This document shows positions 29,062-41,900 of a stretch of 64,000 nt of DNA, piece by piece; the stretch's first letter is position 1, and each line of letters begins with the position of its first letter. A model generated the notes under the pieces. It was given only the letters and a program-made list of their open reading frames with translations, did no database searches and was not told the DNA's origin. The translations under genes and the position numbers were made by a program. Source of the stretch: Undaria pinnatifida (Eukaryota > Sar > Phaeophyceae > Laminariales > Alariaceae); contig JABAKD010000002.1 in assembly GCA_012845835.1 (NCBI GenBank), positions 11,382,120 through 11,446,119 on the forward strand, written 5' to 3'.

Positions 29062-29609
29062 ACCTGCTGCTGGGCTTCATGCAGTCCGTTTGGTGTCAGG
29101 GTCGTGAAAAAGATTCTCTGATTTCAAAGATCTTCAAAAGGTACAAAGATACGAGTGCCCAGAAGATACAAAGTAGCCAATCTCTTTGCGGGATTTTGCG
29201 ATGAATATCTACCACAGAACCTGCACCTCTCTGGGGTGAAGAAGCGGCACGGGAACAACGGGATGTGCTGGATGCCAATGGGTAGAAAAAGCACACAAAC
29301 ACAGGATATGCCGCCACGTTCGCGGGCAGGCGGGCAGGATTTACGAAATGTATCCCCGTCGGTGTCTTGGAAGAAAAAAAAAATGTTCCATTGGAACTCC
29401 CAAGACAAACAACATTTTTGCAGCGCAGAGCTAGCAGAGCTCTGTCAGTAGTCATATTCAGGGGAGAGGAAGGGAGGTTTGCGTGCAGCACCCTTGCCTG
29501 CAGCAGCGCATGAGACCCAAAGAAACACCTGTTCCACCACCGCTGCACGTGCGTAGTCTAGGAGTCAGGCCATTCGCAGCTCCCTCTGTCACTGAATATT
29601 CAGCTTGCT
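29062..29609. promoter_or_regulatory. Shared intergenic region between head-to-head genes
   Basis: The minus-strand C2/EF-hand gene and the plus-strand RIB7 gene diverge from this interval of about 550 bp. I see no clear TATA box. If no further upstream exons exist, both promoters must lie here. This is inferred from gene layout only. Confidence 0.35.
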
Positions 29610-29960
29610 ATGCGCGAGCGCAGCAAGCGGTTAAAAAAATCATGCTGGAGCTGGGTTGCACTTGGGGCCCTCCAGAGTTGCCTCGCGGTAGCAGCGACCG
29701 CAGCACCAGGGCACAAGCCCCTTCCACCATGCTCGACCAAGGGTGACGCTGGCCTCGCGTCGCCTCCAAATCGGAACCCTGACCATGCTGCGCAAGAGCT
29801 CCGTCGCACGATCGAAGAGGGTGTGTTAAATGGATTGTCCCGCAGCATCATGGAGCACGGGGAGAGGGTGGAGAGCGGGGAGCGTCGAGCGAGGCCCTTC
29901 GTGACGCTCACGTACGCGCAGAGCATAGACGGCAGTATATCAGCTGCAGACAAATCTCAG
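29610..29960 (+). CDS. RIB7: RIB7 exon 1
   Basis: From ATG at 29,610 to donor CAG|GTGAGA, phase 0 out. The N-terminus MRERSKRLKKSCWSWVALGA is basic then hydrophobic, possibly a targeting segment, but I do not see a clear plastid bipartite motif. The conserved reductase start RPFVTLTYAQSIDG lies at the end of the exon. An in-frame upstream start or exon cannot be excluded. Confidence 0.78.
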
Positions 29961-32900
29961 GTGAGAGGCAGTAGACGAGCAACCCTTGCCGAGCGCTGCT
30001 GTTTCGAGTGTTGCCGTAGGTCCAAGTACACAGAACTAACTCATCGCTAGCAGGTTGTTTTGGTGGGATTTTTGGGAACAAAGCGCGGCTCAATCACCGT
30101 CATGAGCTCTACGTACGTACCTGGTATATTCTACAGGTACCTTGTACCAGGTACTTGTTACCAGTACCTCGTAACTAGTTCCCGGTAAGTCGTAATGGTA
30201 TCATATACCAGGTACGTCTCGTTATGATATATTTTACCTGGTACGTAATATGTTTTCTTACATGCCCTGTACCTTCAGGTACCGGTACAGCAGATACCAG
30301 TATCATAGTACTTGAGAAACTGGAGTGCTGCTGGCCTAGGCTGCTGGCGATCCTTTGGGAGAGCGTGCGTACCAGCGCGTTAAATATTGTTATTATTGCT
30401 ACAGCCACACAAGCGTGCCAACCCAACACTTGGTCATGCATGATAGGTAGTGTAATGATGCCATATAGTCTTAGATTAGGGCCTGACTCATGAAAGATAT
30501 TAAAAACGAGGGATCGATGTAGTACGCAGCTTGCAAAGATGAGCATCGACCCTAAATTCGTCGAACTCACAGCTGACGTCGTTAGAATGATTTATAAAGC
30601 TACAACTCCCGGATTTCTTATTTCCTGGAAGTAACGGCCTAACTTTCTTATTACCCTTCTTGTTACTTATACTGCTGTGCTGTACGAGTGTGGTGGGCTC
30701 TATTATATGATACACAAGTAAAAATTAAAATACACTCCAGCTGTGAGATCGAATATTTTGTCGAAACTCATCTTTGCAAGCTGTGTGTGATACTCCGATC
30801 GCGCGTATTACGGGTTGTGTGTCCTCATTAAGGATATAGGTCGGCGACTCCCCTTGCAACTACAGTGTAGCTATCAGGGTCAACAGGGTGATGTTAGGCA
30901 GTCTGTGCGCGGAACAATTAGTACTAGTAGAAGATGCCGGATTGACTCATGGGCCCTCTGTGACGTGTGACAGAGAGTATGACTCTATTGACTCTTACCA
31001 TACGATCGTAAAGAGTAGTTGGGTCAGTGTTTTTCCCGGTATGTTGTGCATGGTGCCTGGTGTTTTGTATTTGTGTGTTTATACTGGATGATGATGAAGA
31101 AGCTGTGATGGATTCTGTTTCGTTGTACAACATTCTCCGTAAATACCGGGTACAGCAGTAGTAAAGTTGCTGCGCTCGCTCAGTAGTTGTCTCGCCGCAA
31201 CGCCGACACCTCGGTGACATCGTCATCGTCATATCATACTTCGAAGTGTCGCCGAGTCTTGCCATCCTCGCATCGCGGCCTACGTTTTGTCTAATCCCAA
31301 GTGTTCTCAGCGGGCCCGAAAGCTGCACGATATCGTCGTTATTTTCCCCGCCGCAACGCCGCAACCTCATCGATAGTTGATATTTTATCATCATGACGTC
31401 GTATCTCGCCACCTTTCAGCCTATTATATGTCTTGCTTTGTTCCACGTGTCCCTCAGCGGACCGGCAAGCGTCGTTGCGGTATTTTTCTCGACGCAACGC
31501 CGCAACCTCGTTTATATGCATCGTCAGTTCGTCGTATATATTGTCATCCGACGCAAGTCGACGAGTGGTAGGGATGATGAACCCTATGCGTGATAAACTG
31601 AAGGCGCGTGTCGGGGAGGAGAATGGATGACACCTGTGACCACGGTTGGTCCAGGAGGTCGTCAAGAGTAAAATACCGATGAGTTGAGCTGGAAAGTAAA
31701 AGTCGTGTCAGGGCTTTTCCTTTCGATTTTTCCGATTTTGAAATCGGCTTTATTTTTATGTCATAGCGCCTCGTGCACGTAGCACATGAGCCTTGTGACG
31801 CCACAGGTGTACAGCTGCATCGTAGCGCTACCGGTGGGTGTATTCTTTTTAAGGTGTTCTTGGTGGTGGGGACCAGTGAGCGAGGTTGAGCGTTTTTTTA
31901 CGAGTCTCATATTATGGAAGCCGTTTTTTCAGAAGAGGGGTAATTGCTAAAAACACTCCGCCCCCCGGAGTACCCGATTACACGATCGCACATAGCTGCC
32001 GACGCAAGACATTGCGGGGTGCGAGATTCACAGACGAGACTCAGTACCCCATGCTGGTGCTTGGGAGGTGAACACTATTCGGTGAACGCGAACATGTGCA
32101 TTTTTTCTCTCGACGCCTCTCACAACGGCGGCTTGGTCGTGGCTCCACCGACTGCGCTGGCCGGGAGACGTCGTAGGTACTTGGCTAGGCGCTAACAGGG
32201 CTCCGTGACCATCTTCCGGTGTACTGTAAGTGCCAGGCAAGGCCCAGCAACTGTCTGATGGCCGGATGAGCGACGCCCCTTTGAGCACTTCGTGGTTCCG
32301 CATGGCTCCAAGTAGACCAATTTTTATGTGGTTTGACGTAGTGCGTGTTCTACCGAGATTTTACACGCAATAGCCCGACGAGCTATCGAAATACTTCGAG
32401 TATCAAATATCGCACCAAGCTACTTATTTTTCCTGGTGCTTGCTGTCCGCACCTAGTGCACTTCGGCTATGCCACCAAAAACAATATTTGCCGATCAGGA
32501 ACGCTCTCCTCCGCCACCCTCTTTTAACATCCCAGAAGGCTTGTTCTGGATGATGTTCTTTGGGTGGAAATGTCAGCCACAACTGATTTGTAGTGTTAAG
32601 ACTTGTGCTCGGCAAATCACGATGAGGGGGGATTATTTTTGTTCCAAAAAAGCTTCGATTGAACAACACTGGATGACAAAAAACCAATGCACTCGTAATA
32701 GTAAACTTGTCATTTTACCGCGTCCGTGGTAGGTTGTGTCCCAGGCGGACCACTGGGGAAGCCGCACACATCGTCAATATTTGTCTCGCCGCAACGCCGC
32801 TACCTCGCCGAAACATATCTTCGTATCCTTTCAGTCGTTTCTTGCCGTCTTGCCACACCCCGGGTATGTTTTGTTTTTATATAATAATAGATCTAATGTA

Positions 32901-35900
32901 CCACGCAGCTTGCAAAGTTGAGTTTCAACCATTCAATCGGTCGTACTCACATCTGACGATGTTCACTTTTTTTATAAAATACTCAGTATATAATTAGTAT
33001 CGACACGCCAGCTGCGAGTTTGACCACTAAGTGGTCGATCCTTTGTCCCAGGTGTTCCTGAGCGGGCCGGAAAGCCGCACGATGACGCACGGCTTGCGTT
33101 CGATCCACGACGCCATTCTCGTAGGCGCAGGGACTGTACGGCAAGACAACCCAAGGTTAGCCCCATGTCATGCCTGGAACCTGTACTCTGTACCATCACC
33201 CTGTACAGCAGCAGTGCCTACAAGGATGTCTTTAGTAGCGTAAACTACATACTCTAGGTTACACTGGTATCACATGTGGTTGTTTTTGGTGACGTTCGAG
33301 TATGTACCCGGGTACCCTAGTATGCCCTCAAAAAACACCCTTGTAATAGTCAGTATCAATCCTGTTTCTGTGACACGAGTCGAGTAGCATCATGTTTGTT
33401 TGTTTTTTTATTTAATTTTTTTTTTTTCGCTCATCCCTTATATCGTCTTCGCACTTTTTCTTTCTCCTTCCCCCTCCCTAGACTAACTCAGATCCGGGGT
33501 CATTTAAGTAGGCTCTTCTCCCCCCTCCCCACTACGGTACGCGCCTTCGTTTTGATCGCAAGAAGACTCCAGCCCTGTCTTCCCTCGTCGATTCGCGTCG
33601 CCATATAATGGAGCAACTACTGTTAGAGGTATCAGGGTATATACACCGTGGGAGCATTTTTCACCCCAAAGTTATTGGGGCCTTTTCTGTAACCGCGGAC
33701 TAGATTGTGCCGATGAGTTAATGTGGGAACAACATGCATGCATTGCACGTATTGCGTTCGGTCGGGTTTTTTCAGTAGAGCACCCGGTTTAAGAGCCCCT
33801 TACAACAGGCAAGTGGCAACGCTGATATCTCCATATCGCTCTTATCTCAGATTGAGCATCATATAGGTTTTAGTATAGGATTCACAAGACGTAACAAGCC
33901 GATTTCACGGCTCCTAACCCCTAAAGAGCGCCCAAACCCCTCCCTATACCAATTCCAAGTAATTTGTCCCCAAAGACGGGTTTCCAACTGTAAAGGCGTT
34001 AAGTCCGTTTTCTCTTATTGTAGACGCTCTTAAACCGGGTACCCCATTGTACCAGGTAATATCTCTCCACAACTCCACAGCCAGCGCCACGGAACAACCT
34101 GCTGTGTATGCGTCGCATTGTATGTGACGTTCAGTCGGCGAGATTTTACCTCTCAACATCGCCAAACGGAAGAACAGGCTTTAGCGTGTGGAAAATGGGT
34201 GGGCACTCGCAATTTGGCTCTTGTGCGATATAGGCGAAGAGCCATTTGGTGCGGTACCCCCGTTCCTATTCTCGCTGGCGGGGAATAGGAAAAGAATCAT
34301 ATAGTAAAGGTCCCGCTTTTTTTGTTAACCCTTTTTTTACCTGCTTTTCACGCCCGATTATAGCGACGTTACGATACGAAAATGTTCATAATGGTCCCGC
34401 TTTTGTTAGCCCTTTTGTTAACGCTTTTGGCGCCCGAGGTACAGTGACCCACGAGTAAAAAAAGCGATGAATGAAATATTGCATATTGTATTATTTATTT
34501 TATTGCATATTGTATTATTTATTTTATTGCACATTGTATTATTTGTTTGTCACCAGTCCAGGAAGAGTGTGTAGCAATGCACCAGCCGCACGCGTGTCGT
34601 GTGTTGGGCTCGTTGCATTGCAGCTTGGACATATGTCCCTTACCCCAGCGAGACCCCGGGTGCTTTCATCACGTGGCAAATGCTGTATTCGTTTTTTTGT
34701 GCCGACACTTTCCCCTCTGAAGTGTTATGGCTATAACCTCTTTAGAGAGCTGCAAGCACGTTTTTCGTGACAAACTACTTGGAATTGGTGTGGTGTGGAA
34801 TAGTTATGGCAGTGTGCGTGTTTTTAACAATCGTTCTTACTCTCCAGCTCATGTCGTGTCATATAGTATGAGGTTTTACCCTTAGCGACCTTGTTGACAA
34901 GGTCATGGGTCACAAGGGTATTCCCTTCTCCCCCCCGGTTCGTGCCTTCATTTTAATCGCGGATAGGGTTTCAGCATTCCCACTGTTCAGCTTTTTATGC
35001 TCTTCGACTTTCACAGAGATAAAAGGAACTAATAGCAGCTTTGCTCAGCATGTACTGTACCCGTGAGAAGTGCATATCTTGCAGCGTTCGCCGCTTCCGT
35101 TCGGAGGCGTACTGATAGCATTTGCTTTACAGTACCCGATTTATGAGCGACCATACTAAGAAACGGACTTCACAGCGGTCAAAACGGCTTGTCACGCCTT
35201 GTGGTGCCTATTCTATAACCTTTGTGACTGTGGCGCCTGTGCTGCATGATGTATGGTATGTACCCCAACCTGAAAACCTGAGATAGGGCGGTACGGAGAC
35301 AAGAGCGGTAATGCTGGCCTATTCCGAGGGGCTCTTGAACCGGGTACTCCGCTGTACTTCAATTGTGCGGGCACATGTCGAGCAAACCCCGTTGTGAGCA
35401 CGTCCCAATACACTACCGGACAGTGAAACACGCCTACTTTATGCAGGCCCACCAACAATAAATAAGAACATCAGGTTAACTGAAAAAGAATCGCCCTACT
35501 AAGAACGCCAGGCTTCTTTTAGGGGATGCTAAGAAATTTGGATCAAGCAATGCTCAGCCTCGTCTTGAGCATGTGTTATAGCACTGCCGGAGAGCGAAAC
35601 ACGCCTACCAGGTGTATAATGGGCCCACGAATAAAAAGCAAGGACGTCGGGCTCACTGAATAAGAAATAAACCATTTATAACGTCAGGCTCACCCATTTT
35701 GAGAATTCGCCAAACAAGAACGCAACGCTCACTTTTTTGGGAGCGCAAAGATCGAAACAAGAAAGCGCGCTCAGCGGCGAATGCTCCACTAAATTGCATA
35801 CGTTGGCGCATGCTTACGGTTGCTCAAGGCTGGCGTCACAGTAGTGAGGTGTCAAGTCTTGCTTAATAAATGGAGGCGTTTCTTATTGGAGGGCCCATAC

Positions 35901-38900
35901 TGTGCCTGATATGATAGTGCTGCTGCAGACGGGGCCTATTCGTAGCGGTCTGTCAAATGTGTACCTGGAATGCAGACCAAGGGGGCCCCACTCTCCGTTA
36001 TTTTTGTCTGTCCGCTTTTTTCCGTTTTTCTGCGTGGTAGCCAGCCACAAAGAAACATCTCCCCCCCGCCCCCCCTCGAGCGCAAACGCTGGTGTTACTA
36101 GTGAAGACCTTAGAGCCGTCACAACGTACTGTATCCAAACCGTATCCATGTACGACCCTATACCGTACCCATACACGACTTTCTGCCCTGACGCCGTACG
36201 TTCCTCCCGCGTTCCTCCCAGGCAGCAACCCGCCTTTCAGAATCACGTCTAAACCTTAACCTTAGCTTCACGTCCAAGCCGTAAACCTAGGAAGCTCTGC
36301 CTTTTTTTTCCCGTCTGTCCACCATTCCCGTTTTTCTGCGTGGTAGCCAGCCATGGAAGAGCACCTGTCTCGCCCCGCGCCCAAACGATGGAAACTGATC
36401 GTGCTACTCATGATTGTCCAGGAGCTATCACTTGGTATCCTTAACCTGTGCAAGCTCTGCAGTACTCTTGTCCTTCCGCGTTTTACGGTTCTGGGCGTTG
36501 TAACCAGCCACAGGAAAAGCATCTGCCTCGCCCGTCGTCCCCCCTTTGAGTTGTGGAACCGCTGTTGCTCATGACGCAAGGCCCTACACCACACTGTGTT
36601 ATATCGCACACTACCTTGTGCCCCCACGCCATACAACATTCCCCCACCCTCCCATGCAGCAAGCCGCCTTTCAATTCTATGCCTATACCTGACTCCCTTT
36701 AGGACTGCAGTAATGTCCCAACTCTGATCCCAAGTGGTTTGTCCCAATAACCGGATATCATTTCTGGAGGGGACCCCGCAACGAGGTGCTGCTCATTTTA
36801 TTCCGACATGTCACTCAATCCAATAGCAACGGTGCTCGATGAGCGATCACTTGAGGCGCGCACATCAGCAGCAGTTTTTCGAAACAATGACACCCCGCCC
36901 CCTCTTCTCGACTCTGGCTGTCGCGTGGAGTGCCGTTGTTTGGGTAAAAACAAACGCAGGCCCAACGTCCAACATTGGCCTCCGGGAAACCCATCGACGT
37001 TCGGCGCGTGTTCCAACAACAACGCTAACGCCAACGTCATCACTAACGCTAGCTTATGCTAACGCTAATGCCAACGCTAACGCTAATGCCAACACTAACG
37101 CTAATGCCAACGCTAACGCTAACGCAACGCTCACGCTAACACCAACGCTAACACTATTAATAGTACTAACGCTACCGCCAACGCTAACGCCAACGCTATC
37201 GAAAACGCTAACGCCAACGCTAACACCGACGCTACCGACAACGCCACCACCAACGCTACCGCCAACGCCACCGCTAACACTACCGCCAACGCTACTGCAA
37301 GCGCTACCGCAAACGCTAGCTCGGACGAGGACTATCGTCGCGATTGACTGACCGATATCGCTCTACCGCCGCCCGAAACTGCCGTCTGCTGGCACTTTTA
37401 TGGTTTGACTCAAATAATCGCAGGCTCAACATTCGTCATTGGCTTTCGGCAAACCCGTCTTCGTCCAGCGCGTGTCCGGACGCTAACGCTAAGGCTAACA
37501 CTAGCTCGGACAAGGACTGTCACCGCGATCTATTGGGTCATAGCTCTCTACGCCGCCCAAAACTTCCGTCTCATGGTATATTTGTTGTTTGGGCGGGGGA
37601 AACGCAGGCTCCACACCCGACGTTGGTCTCGGGGAAGTGCATCGTCGTCTAGTTCCAACGCGTTTCCCGACATCAGCGACAATGCTAACGCAAACGCTGA
37701 TGCTGACGCCAACACTAACGATACCGCCAACACTAGTGCGAGCTCAGACAATGTCTGATGCTGTAACTCTAACCCTGACCCTAACCCTGGGGACACACGA
37801 AGGCAGGCTCAACATCCGACGTTGGCCTCCTTGATTCCGTCGTCGTCCAGTGCGTGTCCTGACAGCAACGCTAACGCTATCGCTAATTCTATCGCCAACA
37901 GAAACGCTAATGCTAACGCTAACGATAACGCTATCCATAAACGAAAAAGCTGACGCCAACGCTCGCGCCAATGCTAACTCTAACGCTAACGCTAGCGCTA
38001 ACGCTAGCGCTAACACTAGCGCTAACGCTAGCGCTAACGCTAGCGCTAACACTAGCGCTAACACTAACGCCAACCCTAACGCCAACAGTAACGGTGACGC
38101 TAGACGCTAACTCTGACGCCAATGCTAGCGCTAACGCTAGCTTTATCACCAAAACAAACGCTAGCACTAAAGACAACGCTAATGCTAACGCCAACAGTAA
38201 CGCTAACGCTACCGCTACCGTTACCACTATCGTTAACGCTGACGCTAACGCTAACGTTAGCTCGGATGAAGACTGCCACCGCGATCGATTGACCGATAAC
38301 CCTCTGATGCCGCCCAAAGCTGCAGCATCCTAACATATTTGATGCTCTACCCCAAACCTTGGCTCTAACCTCGACCCCGTGTCTAACCCTGACCCTGTTC
38401 CTTGGGGCAAACAAACCGCAGGCTGAACATCCGACATTGGCCTCCTGGAAACCCGTCGTCGTCTAGCGTCACGTGTCCCGACAGCATCGCGAAAGCTGAC
38501 GCTAACGCTGGCGCTAGCTCGGACAAGGACGAGGATTGTCCCCGTGATAAGTGGATCGAAAGCCCTCAGCATGAAAAGATACCACCCGTGGCTGCACCAC
38601 CACGACCGGTGATACTGGCGGGAAGCTTGAGCCAGTTACCCCGGTGTATGCGCTTGGGCGGTGCGGTAATTTTCACGGACCTGTCTTGTCCTGATGCGTG
38701 GAGGTGAGAGGACGGCATAATCAGGGCTTACGGTAATAGTAACAGCGGTGAGTGGAATTTACCGTTTATTAGACAAAACCATTCATGGCTCAACTACTGA
38801 TATTTGTAATACTGACGGGGAGCCTCAGCCAGCTACCCCAGTTTATACAAGCACTTGGGCAGTGCGGTGATTTCATGGACCTGTCTTGTCTCAAGCATGG

Positions 38901-41900
38901 AGGTAATACAAAAAGGCTCTCGTAGTTGTTTTTTATTACGTTTTTGCGTTATTTTTACACCGTTAGAACCAGGGCTTTTCACGGGTCATGACCCGACCCG
39001 CGGGTTGGGTCAAGGGATTTTCAAAATTTCGCGGGTAGGGTCGGGTCGGGTCAAAACATTTTAAAACATCACGGGTCGGGTCGGGTCGGGTCAAGAGATT
39101 TCAAAATCTCGCGGGTCGGGTCGGGTCGGGTCAAAAGGCTTCGAAATCTCGCGGGTCGGGTCGGGTTCGTCAAGAGGTTTCAAAATCTCGCGGGTCGGGT
39201 CGGGTCGGGTCAAGAGGTTTTCACAATCTCGCGGGTCGAGTCGGGTCATGACCCGCGAGATACGGGTCACTCGCGGGTCAAGCCACCATGACCCGCGAGT
39301 TGTTTTCGGCTGACCCGCGGGTCAAACCCGCGGATCTGGCCCGCGGATCCGCCATTTTCAAACTTATTACAGCTGAGGGCCGTTGCCGTGCAGGCGCCCC
39401 GCGGATCCGTAAATACAATACAAAGCTTTCCCCTTGCTGCCTCTCTCGTGCCGATGCTCCGATCATATGTCATCACAGCATGCAGAACAATCACCAGGCA
39501 GTACCTCTAGCTACTCGTACCAAGGCATACAGCAGTATGACGCGAATCCCGTACCGGCTGAAGCCGGAACAGTAAAAATATTTCGGTCATAGCAGTACGA
39601 AATGTGACCAAACGTAAAAAGGCAAGGAAGAGCAGTCGTCGTCGAAGCTGCAGCAGCAGCACTGGCAGCATCAAGCACCAGCAGCAGATCCCAGGTTCTC
39701 GCGGATCGCAGCCCCTGCTGACAGACCCACCGCCCCAGTTGCGGGCTTGGTGCCGGAGGCGGCTCAGCTAGGCTGCTTGCCGGGGCTGGAGACTGCACAG
39801 ATAGAAGGTAGATACAGCAGTAAGTAGTAGTAGCTAGCTCGAGAATTATCGTACCAGTACGACATGTGACCAAAGGTGAAAAAGCAAGAAGAGCAGTCGT
39901 CGTCGAAGCAGCAGCAGCAGCAGCAGCACCTGGCAGCAGCAAGCACAAGCAGCAGACAACGCATCCTCGCGGATCGCAGCTCATGCTGACAGATGCACCG
40001 CCCCAGTTGTGGGCTTGCTGCCGAAGGTGGCTCAGCTAGGCTGCTTGCCGGGGCCGGTGACTGCACTTATAACTAGCTCGCTCGTCGAGTCGCTCGTCGG
40101 GTCGACCCGGCGGTCTATCGGGACGGGCATGCCCATGCATGTGGGTTGCGGTTTCTTTCCCATTTTTCGCGCGCACACCACATGACTTAATCATCAGCTG
40201 CCAACAATGCCGGTAAAAAAAACAGAGAACATGACATACTGGGGAAAGTACGAGGGACCAAGGACCAACCAACCGACCGAGTTACACATGCTGTGACCCG
40301 TGACTTTTGGACCTTGACCCGTGAGAAATGTCACGGGTCAAGTCGACCTGACCCTTATGAAACCCGCATCTCGCGGGTCACCCGGATTGTGGAGGGTCGG
40401 CTCGGGTCGGGTTAGGAGGATTTCAACATCTCGCGGGTCGGGTCGGGTCGGGTCAGGAGGTTTTCAAAACCTCGCGGGTCGGGTCGGGTTGGGTCAAGAC
40501 GTCTCGAAATTCTCGCGGGTCGGGTCGGGTCGGGTCGGGTCGGGTTGGGTCGGGTCGGGTCGGGTCAAGACGTCTCGAAATTCTTGCGGGTCGGGTCGGG
40601 TTGGGTCACGACGTTTCGAAATTATCACGGATCGGGTCGGGTCTGACCCGACTCGACCCGACCCGGCCCGCGAGATTTGACCCGACCCGTGAAAAGCCCT
40701 GGTTAGAATGGCCCTAGCCGTTGCTGTGGCGAGCGGGGGTTTCGAAACATGAAGGCAGTGCTTTTGAAGCGAACCACACATTGCATCGCTCACCACTATT
40801 TTCTGGCTCTCGTGTACTTTTTCCCGACCCTCGTGTGCGCGTGTCTGTCAACAACAGCCCTCGTGCGCGTGTTTATCGTCATATTAATAAGGCCTCTCGC
40901 CAAATGGGCGTCCAGGAGCAACGAAGTTGCGATAGCGAGGCCAGAACCATTGAAGTAGAAGTAGTGAGTTTGTTTTTGCATCTTGCGTTTGTTTGGACCG
41001 TCAGAAAAGACCCTACGAGTAGCGTTGTGTTGTGGCGAGAAGGGTTTTCGAAACATGAAGGCGGTACTTACGAAGCAAACCACGCAGTACAACGCGCACC
41101 ACTATTCTCCGGGCCTTCCGCAATTTGTCGGCTTGTTCATGGACACGACAACAGGTGGCTTGCCGATTGGGCGTCTAGGAGCAGGGAGGGATCTTCAGAC
41201 CATGCCGCCAACGACTTCGTGGTGGTTCACTCTCAGTTAAGAGCGGATGGCCGCTGCGACGTGGGTGATTGCCTGGAAAAGCTGTATTCAATGGGAATCA
41301 GGAGTCTTATGGTGGAGGTAAGTTATTACGCCAACACTTTCGGGGGGAGCTGTGAGTCGGCGGCATCAAACGACTTGTATCTAGTTGGTAGGTGCCGTTA
41401 GCCAACTAACCGAGTTTAGTCGGCAAGTCGGCTGGCGAAGTCGACTGATGGCCAGCTGATATGCCCACTTAAGCCGGGCGACCGAAACGAGTGAAATCAG
41501 CTCCCTCCGGCCTTCCGGCGGAGGGAGCCGCGCGTAAAACAGAAAAGTGCACCCAGCAATAAACGATCCTTTCTACAAGTATGGAAACGCAATAAGTCGG
41601 ACAGTGGGCACCTCTCGGAAAAGACTAACTATTGGTCCGACTAATATTGAGTTGGTGACTTGAGTTGTGCCAACTCACGGCTATACTTGTGAGACATGAG
41701 AGGGAAATAATGCCGAAAATATATGACGATTACAACATTGAGCACACGAAACACAATCGGGGCTGCCAGAGGAAAAGGAGTGTCCGGGGAGCGGAACGAG
41801 CTATCCGAAACGCGCAGAATGATGGCTTTCACACTTTCATTAGTACGCGTTCTTCCTACAAAGGCTGATACCACCGCACTTGTCTCTTTTAGGTGTTCTT

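Larger units (their letters stand above)
38970..40701. mobile_element. hAT-like non-autonomous element (MITE) with GGGTC arrays
   Basis: The ends are inverted repeats starting CAGGGCTTTTCACGGGTC (38,970) and ending in its reverse complement, GACCCGTGAAAAGCCCTG (40,701). The flanks GTTAGAAC (38,962-38,969) and GTTAGAAT (40,702-40,709) form an 8-bp target duplication with one mismatch, fitting the nTnnnnAn pattern and CAGGG start of hAT elements. Both arms carry CGGGTCGGGTC arrays, so the termini can form very long GC-rich hairpins. The middle (39,600-40,070) is a CAG-rich segment tandemly duplicated. No transposase is encoded. Confidence 0.82.

Noticed and set aside
29096-29548. A 150-codon minus-strand frame as the first exon of the C2/EF-hand gene
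   Set aside because: It is in the right place and strand, but its peptide shows no proline-rich character and I could not define a donor and phase linking it to 28,926-29,061.
36839-38333. Long Ala/Asn- or Thr/Leu-rich frames on both strands
   Set aside because: They are the GCTAAC hexamer array; a 6-bp unit keeps frames open by default. Only the exon copies and the true exon 3 carry information.
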